From assembly GCA_016490735.1 (NCBI GenBank), contig JAEMWC010000616.1:477805-541804 (forward strand): a stretch of DNA of 64,000 bases, in the 5' to 3' direction. Numbering within the stretch: position 1 is the stretch's first letter; each line of letters opens with the position of its first letter. Both the position numbers and the translations under genes were made by a program. This document shows, one piece after another, positions 34,455 through 45,100 of the stretch. This stretch comes from Pachyseris speciosa. Its lineage: Eukaryota; Cnidaria; Anthozoa; Scleractinia; Pachyseridae. The notes beneath the pieces were generated by a model. It was not told the origin of the DNA and did no database searches. It saw nothing but the letters and a program-made list of their open reading frames with translations.

Positions 34455-36734
34455 GTCTGAAAAATTAATGTTTTTTTGATTTGTCCATTCACTTTGTTGA
34501 GCAGTTTTTAAAGGTTCTGTAGCATCCTTTTGATTAAGATCCAATGATCCCTCTTATTACCAAGTTAAAAACTGGAATACTGTTCAAGGCTTGGCCTCTA
34601 AAATAAGTGATTTTTGAAAATGCCTCATTTAATGCCTTCTTTAATTTAGTGGTAAGATATTGTGCCATTTTTTAGGACGAATACACTCTTCTACTGTTGG
34701 TTGTACCTAGTACAGTCAAACCTCAATTATCCGGACTCAATGGGACTGGAGTGAGTAGTCCAGATAATTGAGAGTCTTTATAATCGAAATTATGAATATT
34801 AATCAGATAAAAATGAATTAATTAGGAAACCATAATTTCACTTAGCAACAAAACAAGTCTCAGTATTATGAAAGGTGTTCGTCATCGTGGTTTCACAATT
34901 GAGTCACAAAGATATGGATTGCGACGTTTTGACCGCTATACTGCTGGTCTTCATCAGGCGATGGTGTTGGCTGGCTGTGTGTGAGTATAAGAAGCACCGT
35001 GGCTGGTGGTGATTGGTGCATTTCGATCCTCGCTTAGGCTGTTGTTGATTGGAGGATTTCGATCCTTGTTGTTCAGACTAGAAATTGTTCCCTCAGTGGT
35101 TTCAGCCAATCAGAACTCAACCTGAGCTCAATGGTGCTTACAAAGCCGTTTCAAATGTACTTTTTAATGCCTAAATTAAAAAGAATTCAAAAGGATACAG
35201 TGTTTTAGGGATCTTCATCCTACCTTATTAATATTCGTGAAAATGATGGGACCAGAAGACGTGGCTGTAGATGCTGCTTAATGTAAACCGGAAAGTACTG
35301 CGTGGCAGCAATTTCTCAAAACAAAACAAAAAAAAAATGGAGCAACTGCTTTATACTACTTTTCAAGGCTGCAAATTGGTTTTTACTGGAATTAACTCTC
35401 TGAGATAGAATCGAAGGGTATTCCGCAAAAGGGGCATACATCGCTTTTTGCCTTAAAATCCAAAATATCTCTAAATTCACTCTGCTTTGGCATATAGGGG
35501 GATTCATGCTGACGTCATTGTTGTCATTGTTGACGTCATTTTTGCTCATTTGCATACGGCTTTGCTTACAGAAGGAAACATGTTAGATGTGATTTGACTC
35601 CAGGCAGCTAAAGAGCTGGTGAAATTTAATACATTGTGAAATTTTTAACTCTAGGTATAGTATTCAAGGAGATATTGTCTTCCAAAAACTGCAAAATTCC
35701 TGGGTGGCAAAAGCACTAATGAGCTCATACATTCTTTGCAAAATTTTGAGTTTTTAAACCCGTGTTGCACAAAAAGTATTCAATACAGGAGGCTCATATT
35801 CACTGGCAGAGTTATTCATAGCACAACCTTTCAATATTCAGAACTGATTTATTTGTAGCTCCATCAGAAACTGAATTGTTCATGCTAATGAGGCAAATAT
35901 TGTAACTGAACAAGGATTCCCCTATAGACTGGAAATGGTGTCAGCAATAAAGTTCTGTACTTATTTTGCGATTAGAAAGTTAGCATCCAGAGTATTAGCT
36001 TATGACTTTTCCCACTGAAACTCAAGAAACAGAAACAAAAGGATCTGGTGCATGGTTGATTTCTTTGTTTTGAGTTGATTCAGTTTTAGGCAAAAGTCAA
36101 AGGCTAATTTGCTGAATCCAGGCCTTTAAATCGCAAAATAAGTGCAGAACTTTATTTCTGACACCATAACCAGTCTGTATGCCAAAGTATATTAATGTAA
36201 AAAATGTGTCTTTATATTAGTGATTGATGTAATAAGATAATATTTATTGTCCATTTTCTGTTTAATGCCGCATTTACCTTTAGCATGGTGGCAACCAGCT
36301 CGAAAGCCAGTGGCTACTGTGGTTGCCGGGCACATATCTTTTTTCTGTTGTTCTTTGGTTTTATCATGTATTATATATATCTTCTGTCGAAAGTATTATA
36401 GTTTTGACAAGTTGTAATTGATGTAAATAGTGCATAATAATAAAGAAGTTGAAGAAGTTAGAGTGAATTTAGAGAGATTTGGATTTTAAGGCAAACAAGC
36501 GATATACGCCCCTTTTGTAGAATACCGTTCAATTGCAAGCTTAAGAAACTCTCCAATAACCTTTCCTCTAATCTGCTCCCTTACGGTTGTTAACTACTTC
36601 TCATCTTTTTAACAAAACAGGACAGCAAAGATTCACAAGTTGAACTTGTGCCCCATTCCCAAGCAAACAACACAATGACAAGCTTAGATCACGTGATGAC
36701 TGACCAAACTTGGACACTGAGCGTTGGTATGTGA
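27065..36734 (+). CDS. RFXAP: RFXAP homologue (regulatory factor X-associated protein), about 492 residues
   Basis: Six exons in phase: 27065-27235, 28519-28623, 29797-29929, 31627-32477, 34049-34153, 36621-36734. The ATG at 27065 has a good context (ACCATGG). Residues 15-45 hold a C-x4-C-x11-C-x2-H pattern (KKCQIEGCHE, then LCRKHRNNKYKQNY and a lysine run) that matches the central segment of vertebrate RFXAP. Residues 82-109 (MLQQVLAQKRL, ELLQSENVIQVLRAHQQ) match the C-terminal helical region that in mammals contacts RFXANK. Vertebrate RFXAP ends soon after; here a charged stretch and about 350 low-complexity S/T/Q/N-rich residues follow. In mammals RFXAP, RFX5 and RFXANK bind X-boxes of MHC class II promoters. 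All six exons are free of frameshifts. Assignment is by recognised motifs. Confidence 0.85.
29329..29640. mobile_element. Inverted-repeat element in RFXAP intron
   Basis: The ends CAGGCCTGTTTCAAATG and CGTTTGAAACGAGCCT are imperfect inverted repeats. Inside, GCAGTAGCACAACTTGGTTT and GACTGCAGCACGACTTGG-type blocks recur in both orientations. There is no coding content. Boundaries are approximate. Confidence 0.45.
30013..30230. mobile_element. MITE with 45-50-bp terminal inverted repeats, copy 1
   Basis: The left arm starts AATTGAAGGGCTGAGGGCAT and continues through ACCGACCCAAATGACTTTTA. The right arm is its near-perfect complement, ending CCCTCAGCCCTTCAATT. The element is about 218 bp and noncoding. 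A longer relative with the same ends lies at 32507-32862 in the next intron. Confidence 0.88.
30470..30742 (-). mobile_element. tRNA-derived SINE
   Basis: The minus strand reads a tRNA-like head with A box TGGCGTAGTGG (30725-30715) and B box GGTTCGATTCC (30682-30672), the RNA polymerase III promoter parts. A tRNA-unrelated body follows, ending in AATCAAATCAAATCAAATG-type tail repeats near 30540-30570. The head resembles a tRNA without conserved stems on both sides, so this is a SINE rather than a working tRNA gene. Confidence 0.85.
31063..31398. mobile_element. Foldback element with about 95-bp arms
   Basis: The left arm starts CTAGTTAGCCTCCTTCGCAG and the right arm ends CTGCGAAGGAGGCTAGGTTC. 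Matching blocks such as CTTGCCCACGAAC and TCTGCTGAACTGAACT extend the pairing for about 95 bp around a 140-bp loop. It lies in the RFXAP intron before exon 31627-32477. Confidence 0.88.
31627..32477 (+). CDS. RFXAP: RFXAP large exon encoding a low-complexity extension
   Basis: This 851-bp exon encodes about 283 residues: first a basic, lysine-rich stretch (RATKTAKKPQHSKKSPAKA), then S/T/Q/N-rich sequence without recognised domains. It starts mid-codon (G|GG) and ends in phase 0 at CAG|GTAAAA. Such sequence often serves as a transactivation or scaffold region, which is inference. It has no counterpart in mammalian RFXAP that I know. Confidence 0.8.
32507..32862. mobile_element. MITE related to 30013-30230, copy 2
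   Basis: The ends TGCTGAGAGCATAACCGACC and GGTTGGTTATGCTCTCAGCC pair as inverted repeats and match the ends of the element in the preceding intron. The core is longer and includes a poly-T near 32625. Confidence 0.8.
33646..34018 (+). mobile_element. Possible retroposon with inverted repeat and (ATGT)n tail
   Basis: AGAGGCCCTGCCA near 33649 pairs with TGGCAGGGCCTCT near 33838. The sequence then runs to CAAATAAAGTATG followed by (TATG)n at 33996-34018. An AATAAAG plus short tandem tail is typical of some LINE or SINE 3' ends. Two unrelated repeats side by side is also possible. Confidence 0.4.
34240..34455. repeat. ATT microsatellites
   Basis: Short (ATT)n runs lie near 34245-34265 and 34420-34455 in the RFXAP intron before the last exon. 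Confidence 0.85.
34708..34780. mobile_element. Transposon end with hairpin, pogo/Tigger-like
   Basis: ACAGTCAAACCTCAATTATC resembles the CAGT...AAACCTC ends of pogo/Tigger elements. TCAATTATCCGGACTC pairs with the GAGTAGTCCAGATAATTGAG segment that follows. No second end was found. Confidence 0.4.
34867..35065 (-). mobile_element. Dispersed repeat, inverted copy of 5752-5993
   Basis: It shares GGTGTTCGTCATCGTGGTTT, GGATTGCGACGTTTTGACCG, CAGGCGATGG and GCACCGTGGCTGGTGGTGAT with the complement of 5752-5993. It is noncoding. Confidence 0.75.
35407..36532. mobile_element. Large inverted-repeat element with two insertions
   Basis: The left arm (from about 35407, through GGGGCATACATCGC, CCTTAAAATCCAAAATATC and GCTTTGGCATA) pairs with a right arm (CCAGTCTGTATGCCAAAG near 36170, then AGAGTGAATTTAGAGAG to about 36532). 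The left arm is split by the MITE at 35495-35924 and resumes with GACTGGAAATGGTGTCAG. The right arm is split by about 275 bp (36183-36458) ending in AATAATAAAGAAGTTGAAG, which looks like a retroposon tail. Confidence 0.75.
35495..35924. mobile_element. MITE with TAGGGG ends, copy 2
   Basis: It is 430 bp with the same ends and interior as 10767-11182, flanked by TA at 35493-35494 and 35925-35926. It is inserted in the left arm of the larger inverted-repeat element. Confidence 0.92.
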
Positions 36735-37115
36735 CGTCGGCAGGCTTGGCTGCTTAGGTGATGAGAATGCGCATGTTCAGTTAACGTTTTTCGAAAACTA
36801 CTGAGAGCGAACTCAGAGAGCGCATTTTTTTTTTTTTTTTTTTATATCCACGTTATTTATACATGCCGTTTAGTAATATTTTTCTCTAACTCTTTTCTTA
36901 AACTGTTCCTTCGTGGAGAGAGTTGGTTTAAACGTCAAAGAAGATTCAGAACATTCCATTTATTTCTGTAATAACTAATCAAGTCATAAGAAAAGTTTGA
37001 AAGACAGGCCAAAGGGCGTCGCAAACGTCTGTGCTCCCGTTTGTTGACGAGATACAAGAGTTATGGAGAGTTGCCTGTATGGGTAAAAACTCGACGTGTC
37101 TAATCACGACTTAAT

Positions 37116-37487
37116 TAGAGAGCTTGAGCAACGACGACGACAACGACAATTAAAACGTCTTTTCAGTGTAACTTCTCGTTATTGTAACTCTTTTGCGATA
37201 TTTCCAACTTGTTTAACTTGAAAAATGCTGGCGACCTATCCTGGAACTAAATTAGTAAAAACGACATTGAAGTTTGGAAAAAGAAAGAAGAGTTCACCGT
37301 CATACGCTCACGTTCTCCACAAAAGCTAAAACGTGGTCATTTCACGTTGTTGTTTTGCAGAGGACGGCAAAGAAATGTACCAAAATGTAAAACGCACAAG
37401 CAGAGCGCCGGATTGTTTCTGCTCATTAATCCCATTGTTTTGTGGCGTTCTCGTTGACGTTGCTGTCCTCGTTGCTTAAGCTCTCTA
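37116..37487 (+). mobile_element. Inverted-repeat element, GAGAGCTT family, copy B
   Basis: The ends are TAGAGAGCTTGAGCAACGAC and CGTTGCTTAAGCTCTCTA. The interior blocks GTCATTTCACGTTGTTGTTT and AAAGAAATGTACCAAAATG match copy A (5461-6072) in the opposite orientation. No transposase frame is present. Confidence 0.85.
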
Positions 37488-38516
37488 AATTCAAAAACGT
37501 CTGTTTGCCCGTGAAGGGGGCAAATGAGCTCGCGTGCACTGACGAAACAAAAATGTAAGATTTCAATAAACACGTGCCCTGCAATGATTATTAAATTATA
37601 TGCAAGGTAAAACTATCAGAGGTCCGTGAAACCCAGCTTTGTTAGTCGTGTTCAGGATGGCTATTTTGTGGCTTTCAATACCAAGTGATGCGTTTTTGCG
37701 TATTGTCCTTTTACAACATTAAAACAAGACTCTTTAACTCTTTTTCAAAAGTGAACATTTCGAAAACTCATTTTTTTTTTGCGAAAACTTGGGCTTGATG
37801 GAAATTTTTGCCACATCTCTCGTCAAATATACACCGGCCAAGTGTTCTGAAAATCCCTTGTTGCGGGTGATGCCTGTGCAGGAGTTTTAGCTGACGGGGG
37901 AAACATGTTTAGAACGAGAAACTGAACCGAAACATTCCTTTCCTGGGACGCAAGGTAAACTAATCAGCAATTATGCAGAAACCTTTTTATCGAAATATCT
38001 TCAAACTTTTACAAGCTTTTTACTACTCGATGTTTAGTCACTTTTTATAACTTTTTCCTAGGTATTATTTTATCTATATGTTTTACGACATAGGTACAAA
38101 TACTATTTCTCTAAATATGTTTTTAATTTTGTAGTTTCTCCTTTTGCTAAATTTTTCTAAAGTATGATGGTACGGTACCTTGTAGAAGGTGAAATGAACT
38201 CACTCAAATTACACACCACAAAAGTTTATATAATAAAGGATTAATATAACTGAGATAGGGTTGCAGTAATTTCTGTGTTTGATTAAACATATATCACAAG
38301 AAACTGTCGGCAACAATTTTCCCCAACAAAAAGACTCGTTTCTGCATCCTAAAGCCTAGTTTCCACGAGGATACACGCCTAACAGCTTACCTTATTATAG
38401 GAAATTAACGATGCACTTTATTAACGCGATTTATCTTAATTTACGTCGATGTTCATTTTAAATCACACTATTTTACATCGATGTTTTACAGCACCTTTCT
38501 TTCAATAACAAAACCA
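37488..38516. other. Noncoding spacer
   Basis: AT-rich sequence without recognised genes or repeats beyond short poly-T and poly-A runs. Confidence 0.6.
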
Positions 38517-38568
38517 TACCCTGCGAGCAGAGTCTCGGAAGATCGAAGGAGACTCTGCTCGCAGGGTA
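38517..38568. repeat. Near-perfect hairpin
   Basis: TACCCTGCGAGCAGAGTCTC and its complement flank a 12-14-nt loop (GGAAGATCGAAGG). Just after it a CCCCCGGGGGG palindrome lies near 38592. Such short palindromes are often transposon ends; a transcription-terminator role is not supported here. Confidence 0.85.
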
Positions 38569-38789
38569 CTCTTCGGAGTAACTATCTAACACCCCCGGGG
38601 GGCGTACTCCCAGAACTGCACGGTCACCTCTATGGTTATTTCCAAGCCGCCTTGAACCATTGGAGACGGACTGGAAATGCTGTTTTTTTTTCTCCTTTAG
38701 ATATGTATGTTTGAATATTGTTTAGAAAATTCGCAATATAAATGTGCAGGAGACCATGAATATTCATGGCCTCCTGAAATGTGAGATAT

Positions 38790-38793
38790 TATA

Positions 38794-38853
<60 letters not shown>
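38790..38853 (+). repeat. (ATT)n microsatellite
   Basis: About 60 bp of ATT repeats. Confidence 0.97.
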
Positions 38854-39067
38854 GAGACGCTCGATTAAAATATACAAAGTTTGGCGCACATTGTTTTCGA
38901 ACATTTCGCGTTAATTTGATGTATGTAAAGCTAACTTTTGGAAATTCGCGTTGATTTAGTGGAACGAAAATTTTCTTCGTGTTGTCAATGTGCATTGTTA
39001 ATTTCCTATGATAAGGTAGTTTCCCCAGTACAAGCGGAACAAGAGTACACACGTAACAGCCTGTAGC

Positions 39068-39417
39068 CGTTTCCATACAAGCCTAGCAGCTTAGTTTCCA
39101 TACACGCGTGTCAGCCTAGTTTGCATACACGAGTGTCAGCCCAGTTTCCATACACGCTTGTCAGCCTAGTTTCCATACACCCGTGTCAGCCTAGTTTCCA
39201 GACAAGCCAAGCAGATTAGTTTCCAGACACGCGTGTCAGCCTAGTTTGCATACACGAGTGTCAGCCCAGTTTCCATACACGCGTGTCAGCCTAGTTTCCA
39301 TACGCGCGTGTCAGCCTAGTTTCCATACAAGCCTAGCAGATTAGTTTCCATACACGCGTATCAGCCTTGTTTCCATACACGAGTGTCAGCCCAGTTTCCA
39401 TACACGCGTGTCATTGA
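39068..39417 (+). repeat. 25-bp minisatellite, about 14 copies
   Basis: Units read AGCCTAGTTTCCATACACGCG followed by TGTC. Variants alternate regularly: CCTAG/CCCAG/ATTAG starts, TTTCC/TTTGC, CACGCG/CACGAG/CAAGCC. A higher-order period of several units is visible. There are no unique spacers, so it is not a CRISPR array. Confidence 0.95.
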
Positions 39418-39423
39418 GCCTAC

Positions 39424-40565
39424 CGTAATGATTCGATTTAGCGCCGGGGCGCTTATTCACTTTTGGCACCTCAAGGGAGGGCGCTTATTCGAGACAGGGC
39501 GCTTATTCGGAACAGGGCGCCTATTCAAGTTTTGAGAAACAACCAAATGTTCAAAACAAAACTTTAATAGATATTAAAATAACTGACAAAAACAGAAACT
39601 GTGACAGTAACAAATTGTTGAAAGTTCAGTTACTTTTAAAATAATTGTTCATTTTAGCAGTAACAAATATACATGTACGGTACGAGGAATGTTCATGAGT
39701 TTACCTTTTCGACGTCGATGACTTCAATGTCACTTGCGTCAATTATCAAGCTATCTGGTGCCGCATCCTCGACGTCGGATTGTATGATCCCGTCGAAAGG
39801 ATCCTTGTTGCATGAATTGCTCATGGCTTGTTGAACAACCTCGAGCCGTTCTAGCCCGCACGGCAAGGCCGATTTTCCTTGAAGCAGTGAATGTGTCCGT
39901 CCTCTGATCCATCCACTGTAACAGTTAGCGCACAGCTCTTGAATGAATTGAGAATCATTGTTTTGTCCAAGCCATCCCACGCCGCAAGAATCCACTTAAC
40001 TATCTCTCTCCGGGGTGGAACAAGCATGTTTTCCGCTGCAGTGAAAGAGTGGGCTTCACTAGCCATCCATTCATCATATTTCTCTGTGACATTCGCTTTA
40101 CAAGGCTTATTACAAACCACATCGGGTGCTTGAATGTATTTCGTACAACCCCCTGGGATGATTAAAGGATCTATCTTTGACGTGCGTAGTTCTTGTTTGA
40201 CTGTTTCCATCACGTGGCACTTGAACGAATCCCACGCCAAGATTAATCGGGTGAATGAAAACCTCTCCAGAACACTTCTTACCCAGAATAGAATAGGGGC
40301 GCTTATTAGAATGGGGGCGCTTATTAGAATGGGGGCCGCTTATTAGAATAGGGGCGCTTGTTAGAATGTGGCCGCTTATGAGAATGGGGGCTTATTAGCG
40401 CTTATTAGAATGGGGTTTATTAGCGCTTATAAAAATGGGGGCGCTTATTAGAATGGGGGCGCTTATTGGAATAGGGGCGCTTATTAACAAAAACACATTC
40501 GAAGGGGGGCGCTTATTCGGAAGGGGGCGCTTATTGTAAGGAAAGTGCTAAATCGAATCATTACG
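39424..40565 (-). mobile_element. pogo-type (DDE_1) transposon remnant with subterminal repeat arrays
   Basis: Ends CGTAATGATTCGATTTAGC and GCTAAATCGAATCATTACG form a perfect 19-bp inverted repeat. Between them lies a minus-strand transposase fragment (39693-40240). GGGCGCTTATT motifs flank it: about four copies at 39443-39520 and about a dozen at 40290-40535, all in the same orientation on the plus strand. The 5' part of the transposase gene appears to be replaced by the right-hand array, so this copy is not autonomous. Confidence 0.85.
39693..40240 (-). pseudogene. Truncated pogo/Tigger-like DDE transposase
   Basis: The fragment begins AWDSFKCHV, the second-aspartate region of DDE_1 transposases. 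It continues LIIPGGCTKYIQAPDVVCNK and NVTEKYDEWMASE, the usual 'PGG-T--QP-D---NKP-K' block, then REIVKWILAAWDGL and VDGSEDG. One frameshift near 39880-39900 separates this from the acidic tail (AAPDSLIIDASDIEVIDVE). The DNA-binding N-terminus and first catalytic aspartate are missing, so it cannot be active. Confidence 0.85.
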
Positions 40566-41048
40566 TGTGTTATTATCAGTAGCTGGAACAGGTCGCTGGA
40601 TAAAATTTGTACCGACAACTAATGAAAACACCCTTATATAATTCACAATACCAAAAACCCGCTATATAACTAAATGTTAAGGCCGCCGCTAAGAAAATAC
40701 AATCCCCCACTGTAAGAACTTACAAGTTACAGCCCCCGAACGTACACAAAATGTTATCTCAAAAAAATTTGATGGAGTTTAAATAATGTTAAAACTTTTT
40801 TTTTTGGTACCCACATACAGAGAGTATTATGTTGAAAGTAAAAAGAAACATTAAAGCCAATATGAAGTACAAAATTCGTGAATGAAAAAGTATTTACAAA
40901 ATTTAAGAAGGAAAATAGTGAAGAAATTTGATTTGCGGCAATAAGGCATATGGTTTTGCTGACAAGTTACAATTTAACACTCAATATGGGGTATGAACCA
41001 AAACTAATCGACTATTTTTTTTTCGTAAAACACGTTATACAATTGAGC

Positions 41049-41376
41049 CATTTTGCACCTTTTAAAACCCAATCTTGACCGTTTTGATAGGCTGTAAATG
41101 TTAGGAAATCTAGCCATCATTTGTCCCACGACCGAGCTAGTAAGAGGCATGGGGTCTATTCCTTACTTGACGTCACAAACTGCTTTGCAAGCATGTTCAC
41201 AAAGACTATTAAAATACCGCAATGCAAATCAGTTTGTGACGTCAGGTAAGGAATAGACCCATACCCCTTACTAGCTCGGTTGTGGGACAGATGATGACTA
41301 GATTTCGTTACTTTTACAGCCCATAAAAAGTCAATATTTGGTTTTGAAAGGCGCAAAAAGGTGCAATGCGTTTCGA
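41049..41376. mobile_element. Long foldback, arms of about 150 bp
   Basis: The left arm (41049-41195) and right arm (41225-41376) pair through blocks such as GAGCTAGTAAG, GGGTCTATTCCTTAC, GACGTCACAAACTG, CATCATTTGTCCCAC and TTTTGCACCTTTT. The loop is about 30 nt. Each arm carries a TGACGTCA-like core. There is no coding content. A transcript would form a long stem. Confidence 0.92.
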
Positions 41377-41394
41377 ACAGGCGCAAAGATTAAT

Positions 41395-42180
41395 TTAACC
41401 CTTTAAGACCCAAATTTTTTTGAACTCTTTCGGCAATTTTTTCGATGCAAATAATTGAAAGGGATCTAGATGTCCTATATGAAGGTCTCCCTTGAAACGT
41501 TTGCTGCTCTGGAATACCGAGGACTCAAGTTTTATTGTGACGTCACCAATTTGAACCGTTGTTTTGCTCGCGACTGTAACGAGTTGTAATCGGTAGGTAC
41601 TCGGTTTATAAGTGTGTTTTCGAGCCATTTTTCACTGCAGAAGCTCCCAGGCTGGCATCATTAAGCTGGAATTGAGAGTAGAGGCAAACCTCTAAAAGAA
41701 GCTAGAGGTGAGAGATAATTTCACAACGACTGGGACGCCAAAAGTGGTCGTGCCAAGTCAAGGCAGCTCAGAAGTGAAGTTCGTCTCTCTAGCCGTTCTG
41801 TGATGGATTCTTGGACCTACAATCTTGGGCACAATAAAAGGAACATTTGGATGCCAAAATGGCGCGTTTTGCTCTTCGTGCGCCTTCATCATTGCTTAGG
41901 GGAGGGGGGGGGGGGTTATTAGTCGATTTTTGTACCGTCCAAGATTGTAGCAAGGCAATTTTGGCGAGATTTAACTTGCAAAGAATACAACGCGTACCAT
42001 ATTTTGCCAGTAGGTCCGGATGGCTTGACCCAAAATTTAGATGGCGGGACTTCCATGTCGCCGTAGTATCCAAATATCCCAGAATGCAATCCGGGCGCCA
42101 AAGAGAAAAACAGAGGCTTTCAAAAGTTTCTCGAATCAAGTGGCTGATGCTCGACTCGTTGTAGGCGTTAAAAGGGTTAA
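41395..42180. mobile_element. Possible MITE with TTAACCCTTTAA ends
   Basis: TTAACCCTTTAAG at 41395 and TTAAAAGGGTTAA ending at 42180 are short inverted repeats bounding about 785 bp. Frames inside (41847-42164 and its reverse) look noncoding. The ends are short, so this is tentative. Confidence 0.4.
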
Positions 42181-45100
42181 GCGAAAAAAACATTGTGGGG
42201 CTAGGTACACTTTAATAGCGTCTGGCATCTTCCTGTCTTTGGCATGTTCGTTTAGCTATGAGAAAGGTTTATAATTTTTTGATGAACGTGCAAGGCTTAC
42301 CATTTCAGTAAATGTTAGTGAGGGGTTAAGTTTCTGTCGTGTGTGAGGGTAATTGAGTATCCCCCCTCCCCAAGGATGATGAAAATATGGGGACGTGAGC
42401 ACGATGCAAACAGCGTGGTACAGGGAAACGGGAAAAAGTAAAACTCCTCCACGTGCCTTCATCAAAATATAATTAAAGGATATAAATAAACAAAATAAGT
42501 TTTGGAGCCTTAATAGCTCAAAGGATATTTGTCGTTTAAACATCTTACTCATGAATATTGCAGTTTTTATCGAGCTTTAGTCACGGAAAAGCGTGTCGCT
42601 TCTTAGAACAGATAATTGTCGGCGAACAACTATCCGTGCTCCTTCTCACGTCAAATTAACTTTACCATTTATTTGCTCTTTTTGCGTATCAAAGTACGAC
42701 AAAAGGCACAAATCCTCTACTTTGGCTCATTTTGAGTTTTTCTTTGATGTTTTCTTTTTCTGAAATACAAAAATTACAAAGAAACTGGGAGTGGTTTATA
42801 CTTTGCGCTTTGCTGCTCGTCGGTCGCTTGCCATTCATCTTGTCATCACTGTTTTATTTATGTTGCGATGCTCATAAAGAGTGGCAGAATCACCTTTGTT
42901 CTTTTATGACATATTTTGTTTTGCTTTCACGCAACTACATTAACTGTTTTGCTCATTTTATACAACGGAAGGTCGCAAAGAGGTGAAAATTAAATCCACC
43001 TGCCGTTAGCTCAAATATTAGAATAACACAGTTATTGAAAAAAATTCTCGTTTAGCCAGAGTTTGCCTACATTTTCGAAACAACCTCATAGAAAAATAGA
43101 TATATTTCTTAGACTGAAAATCTCTGCCAAATTGTTTAAGATATGATCAAAGCCATCTGTTGTCGCGAAAAGCAAAATTCCGAGTTCGCGTTTTGTTGAG
43201 GTCTTGTTTTCTTGTTCACTCGTTATTGCCATTATTAAATTGCTCAGGCTTTCATGTTAATATGCGCTCCATGCGCTAACACCCAACATCTTTTACGTTT
43301 TCGCATGTAAATGCATCTAGTTTAGCATGCAGGGCAGAATTAGAAATGCCTCGGAACACTTGCAGAGAGAAATGTCATTTTATTCAACCTAGAAAGTAAA
43401 TAAAACGGCAAGGCTTCATACTCGTCCTTAAATTAAAAATTAAAGAAAGGCTGATTGGAAATCACTTTAGAGATTTCTCATCCTGTATTAACTCGATCGG
43501 TACTACGGTCAAACTAAAAAATATGATCTTACGCCCTCCACCATATTGTTGTTTCTACAAGAAGATAAAATTTGTCGCCCGTAGCAAATTCGTAATACCC
43601 AACAGCCAGTAAGCGGAGAAAGCACACTGTTACTAATTTTCCTTTATTGTTTTAACTTTTGTTTCTGAATGGCCGACATATGTATTTTTTTTTACCTCAA
43701 AACATCTGTCTTTGAATTAATATTGGGTGATTCTTTTGTTGTGTCCTAGCAAAAAGCTACACTATGATTGACAAAGGAGAAAATTAAAGTTACGTGTCCT
43801 TTTTGCAAGGTTTCTTGCATTGTATTTCGTCAGATTCCTTTCTGTATTCAAGCCGTTTTCTCCATGTTAAACAGCTATCATTGTAATGTTTCTAAGGGAT
43901 CCAATATATTAAATCGACAGTGTTCTGAATTTTTCCCTGTGATGTTTCAAAATGGCAAATGATCAACGTTGTCTTGTCGACATCAGCGGAATCCATGCCT
44001 TCTTTGTTTAACTTTACGTCGTGTGCACAAACCGCTCCAAAGTAAGCAACATCGGCAATTATTGAAAACTCATTATGGGTGTAACAAAGATCTTGTGTTG
44101 TTAAGTAGTCTCTAAGAATTGACATTTAGCTGTAAGCGAGGTTAGAGCCATATTTCAATATTTTGCTACCTTGATGTCTATCAGAATTTCGGGAAAATAT
44201 GCAGGGAAAGTCTCAAAATGACTTAATATTTATATATTCGATCGCCAAGGCGTAAGCAGACGATAAAATCAGATCTGAGACGAAATTTCGCGTTATATAT
44301 CTTGTAGACATCTCTACTTTCGCTGTTTTGCATAACATTACCATTTATTCTGATTTAATTTGATGGGCAGTCCCAGCTACACGACTCGAAATAAACCTAC
44401 TCGAATAAATTTTAAAATCATTAAAGACCATTTGGTGTTAAGCGTCGTAATTTTTTAATAAAGGGACGCACCGGAAGATGAAATTTATTTTGGATGTTAA
44501 CCAGCAGTGCTCACTTCTGTTTGTTTGGGACAGAAGTTTGAAAAAAAGGAAATTATGAAGAGGATCATGGACACCTGGCGGCACAAATAACACCTAGTTG
44601 CTTGCTTAAAATTTTAGGTTAAAAATAGTGTGAGTGCAAACACATCTCGTTACGTTAACTTCGCATTTGATATTTTTCATCTCGGTCTAGTTCCTGTTAC
44701 TTTTTACGTCGCAAAGTGGTTATTTCGGTCCATAGCTGAGTTAAAATGTCAAGCTGTCTCCTCAATAACTATGCAAATAAAGGCAGGTTGACTGGCCAAA
44801 GGACGCATCTTGAGTTTAAGAACTCGTTGTTTTGTTTTCACATTTTCATAGCCATGTTTGCTCACTACGACTGTTTAGGGCGCGCTTTTTGTTTAACCGT
44901 TTTCAGAAATAGCGTACTCCTTATTCATATGGGGGGAAAGCGACAAAGATTCACAGAGAGTAAGTTTGCCTTGTGAAAAACAATTCACAAGGCGTTTCAA
45001 CCCTTGTCATTTTGGCAGACAGAAAGAAAAAAGAGATGTAACAAGCTTGTGTCATTTTTTTCCGCAAGAACGCGCGAAACAACAACTGTGTCAACGAAAC

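Noticed and set aside
39068..39417. CRISPR-like array
   Set aside because: The 25-bp units abut without unique spacers, and the genome is eukaryotic. It is a minisatellite.
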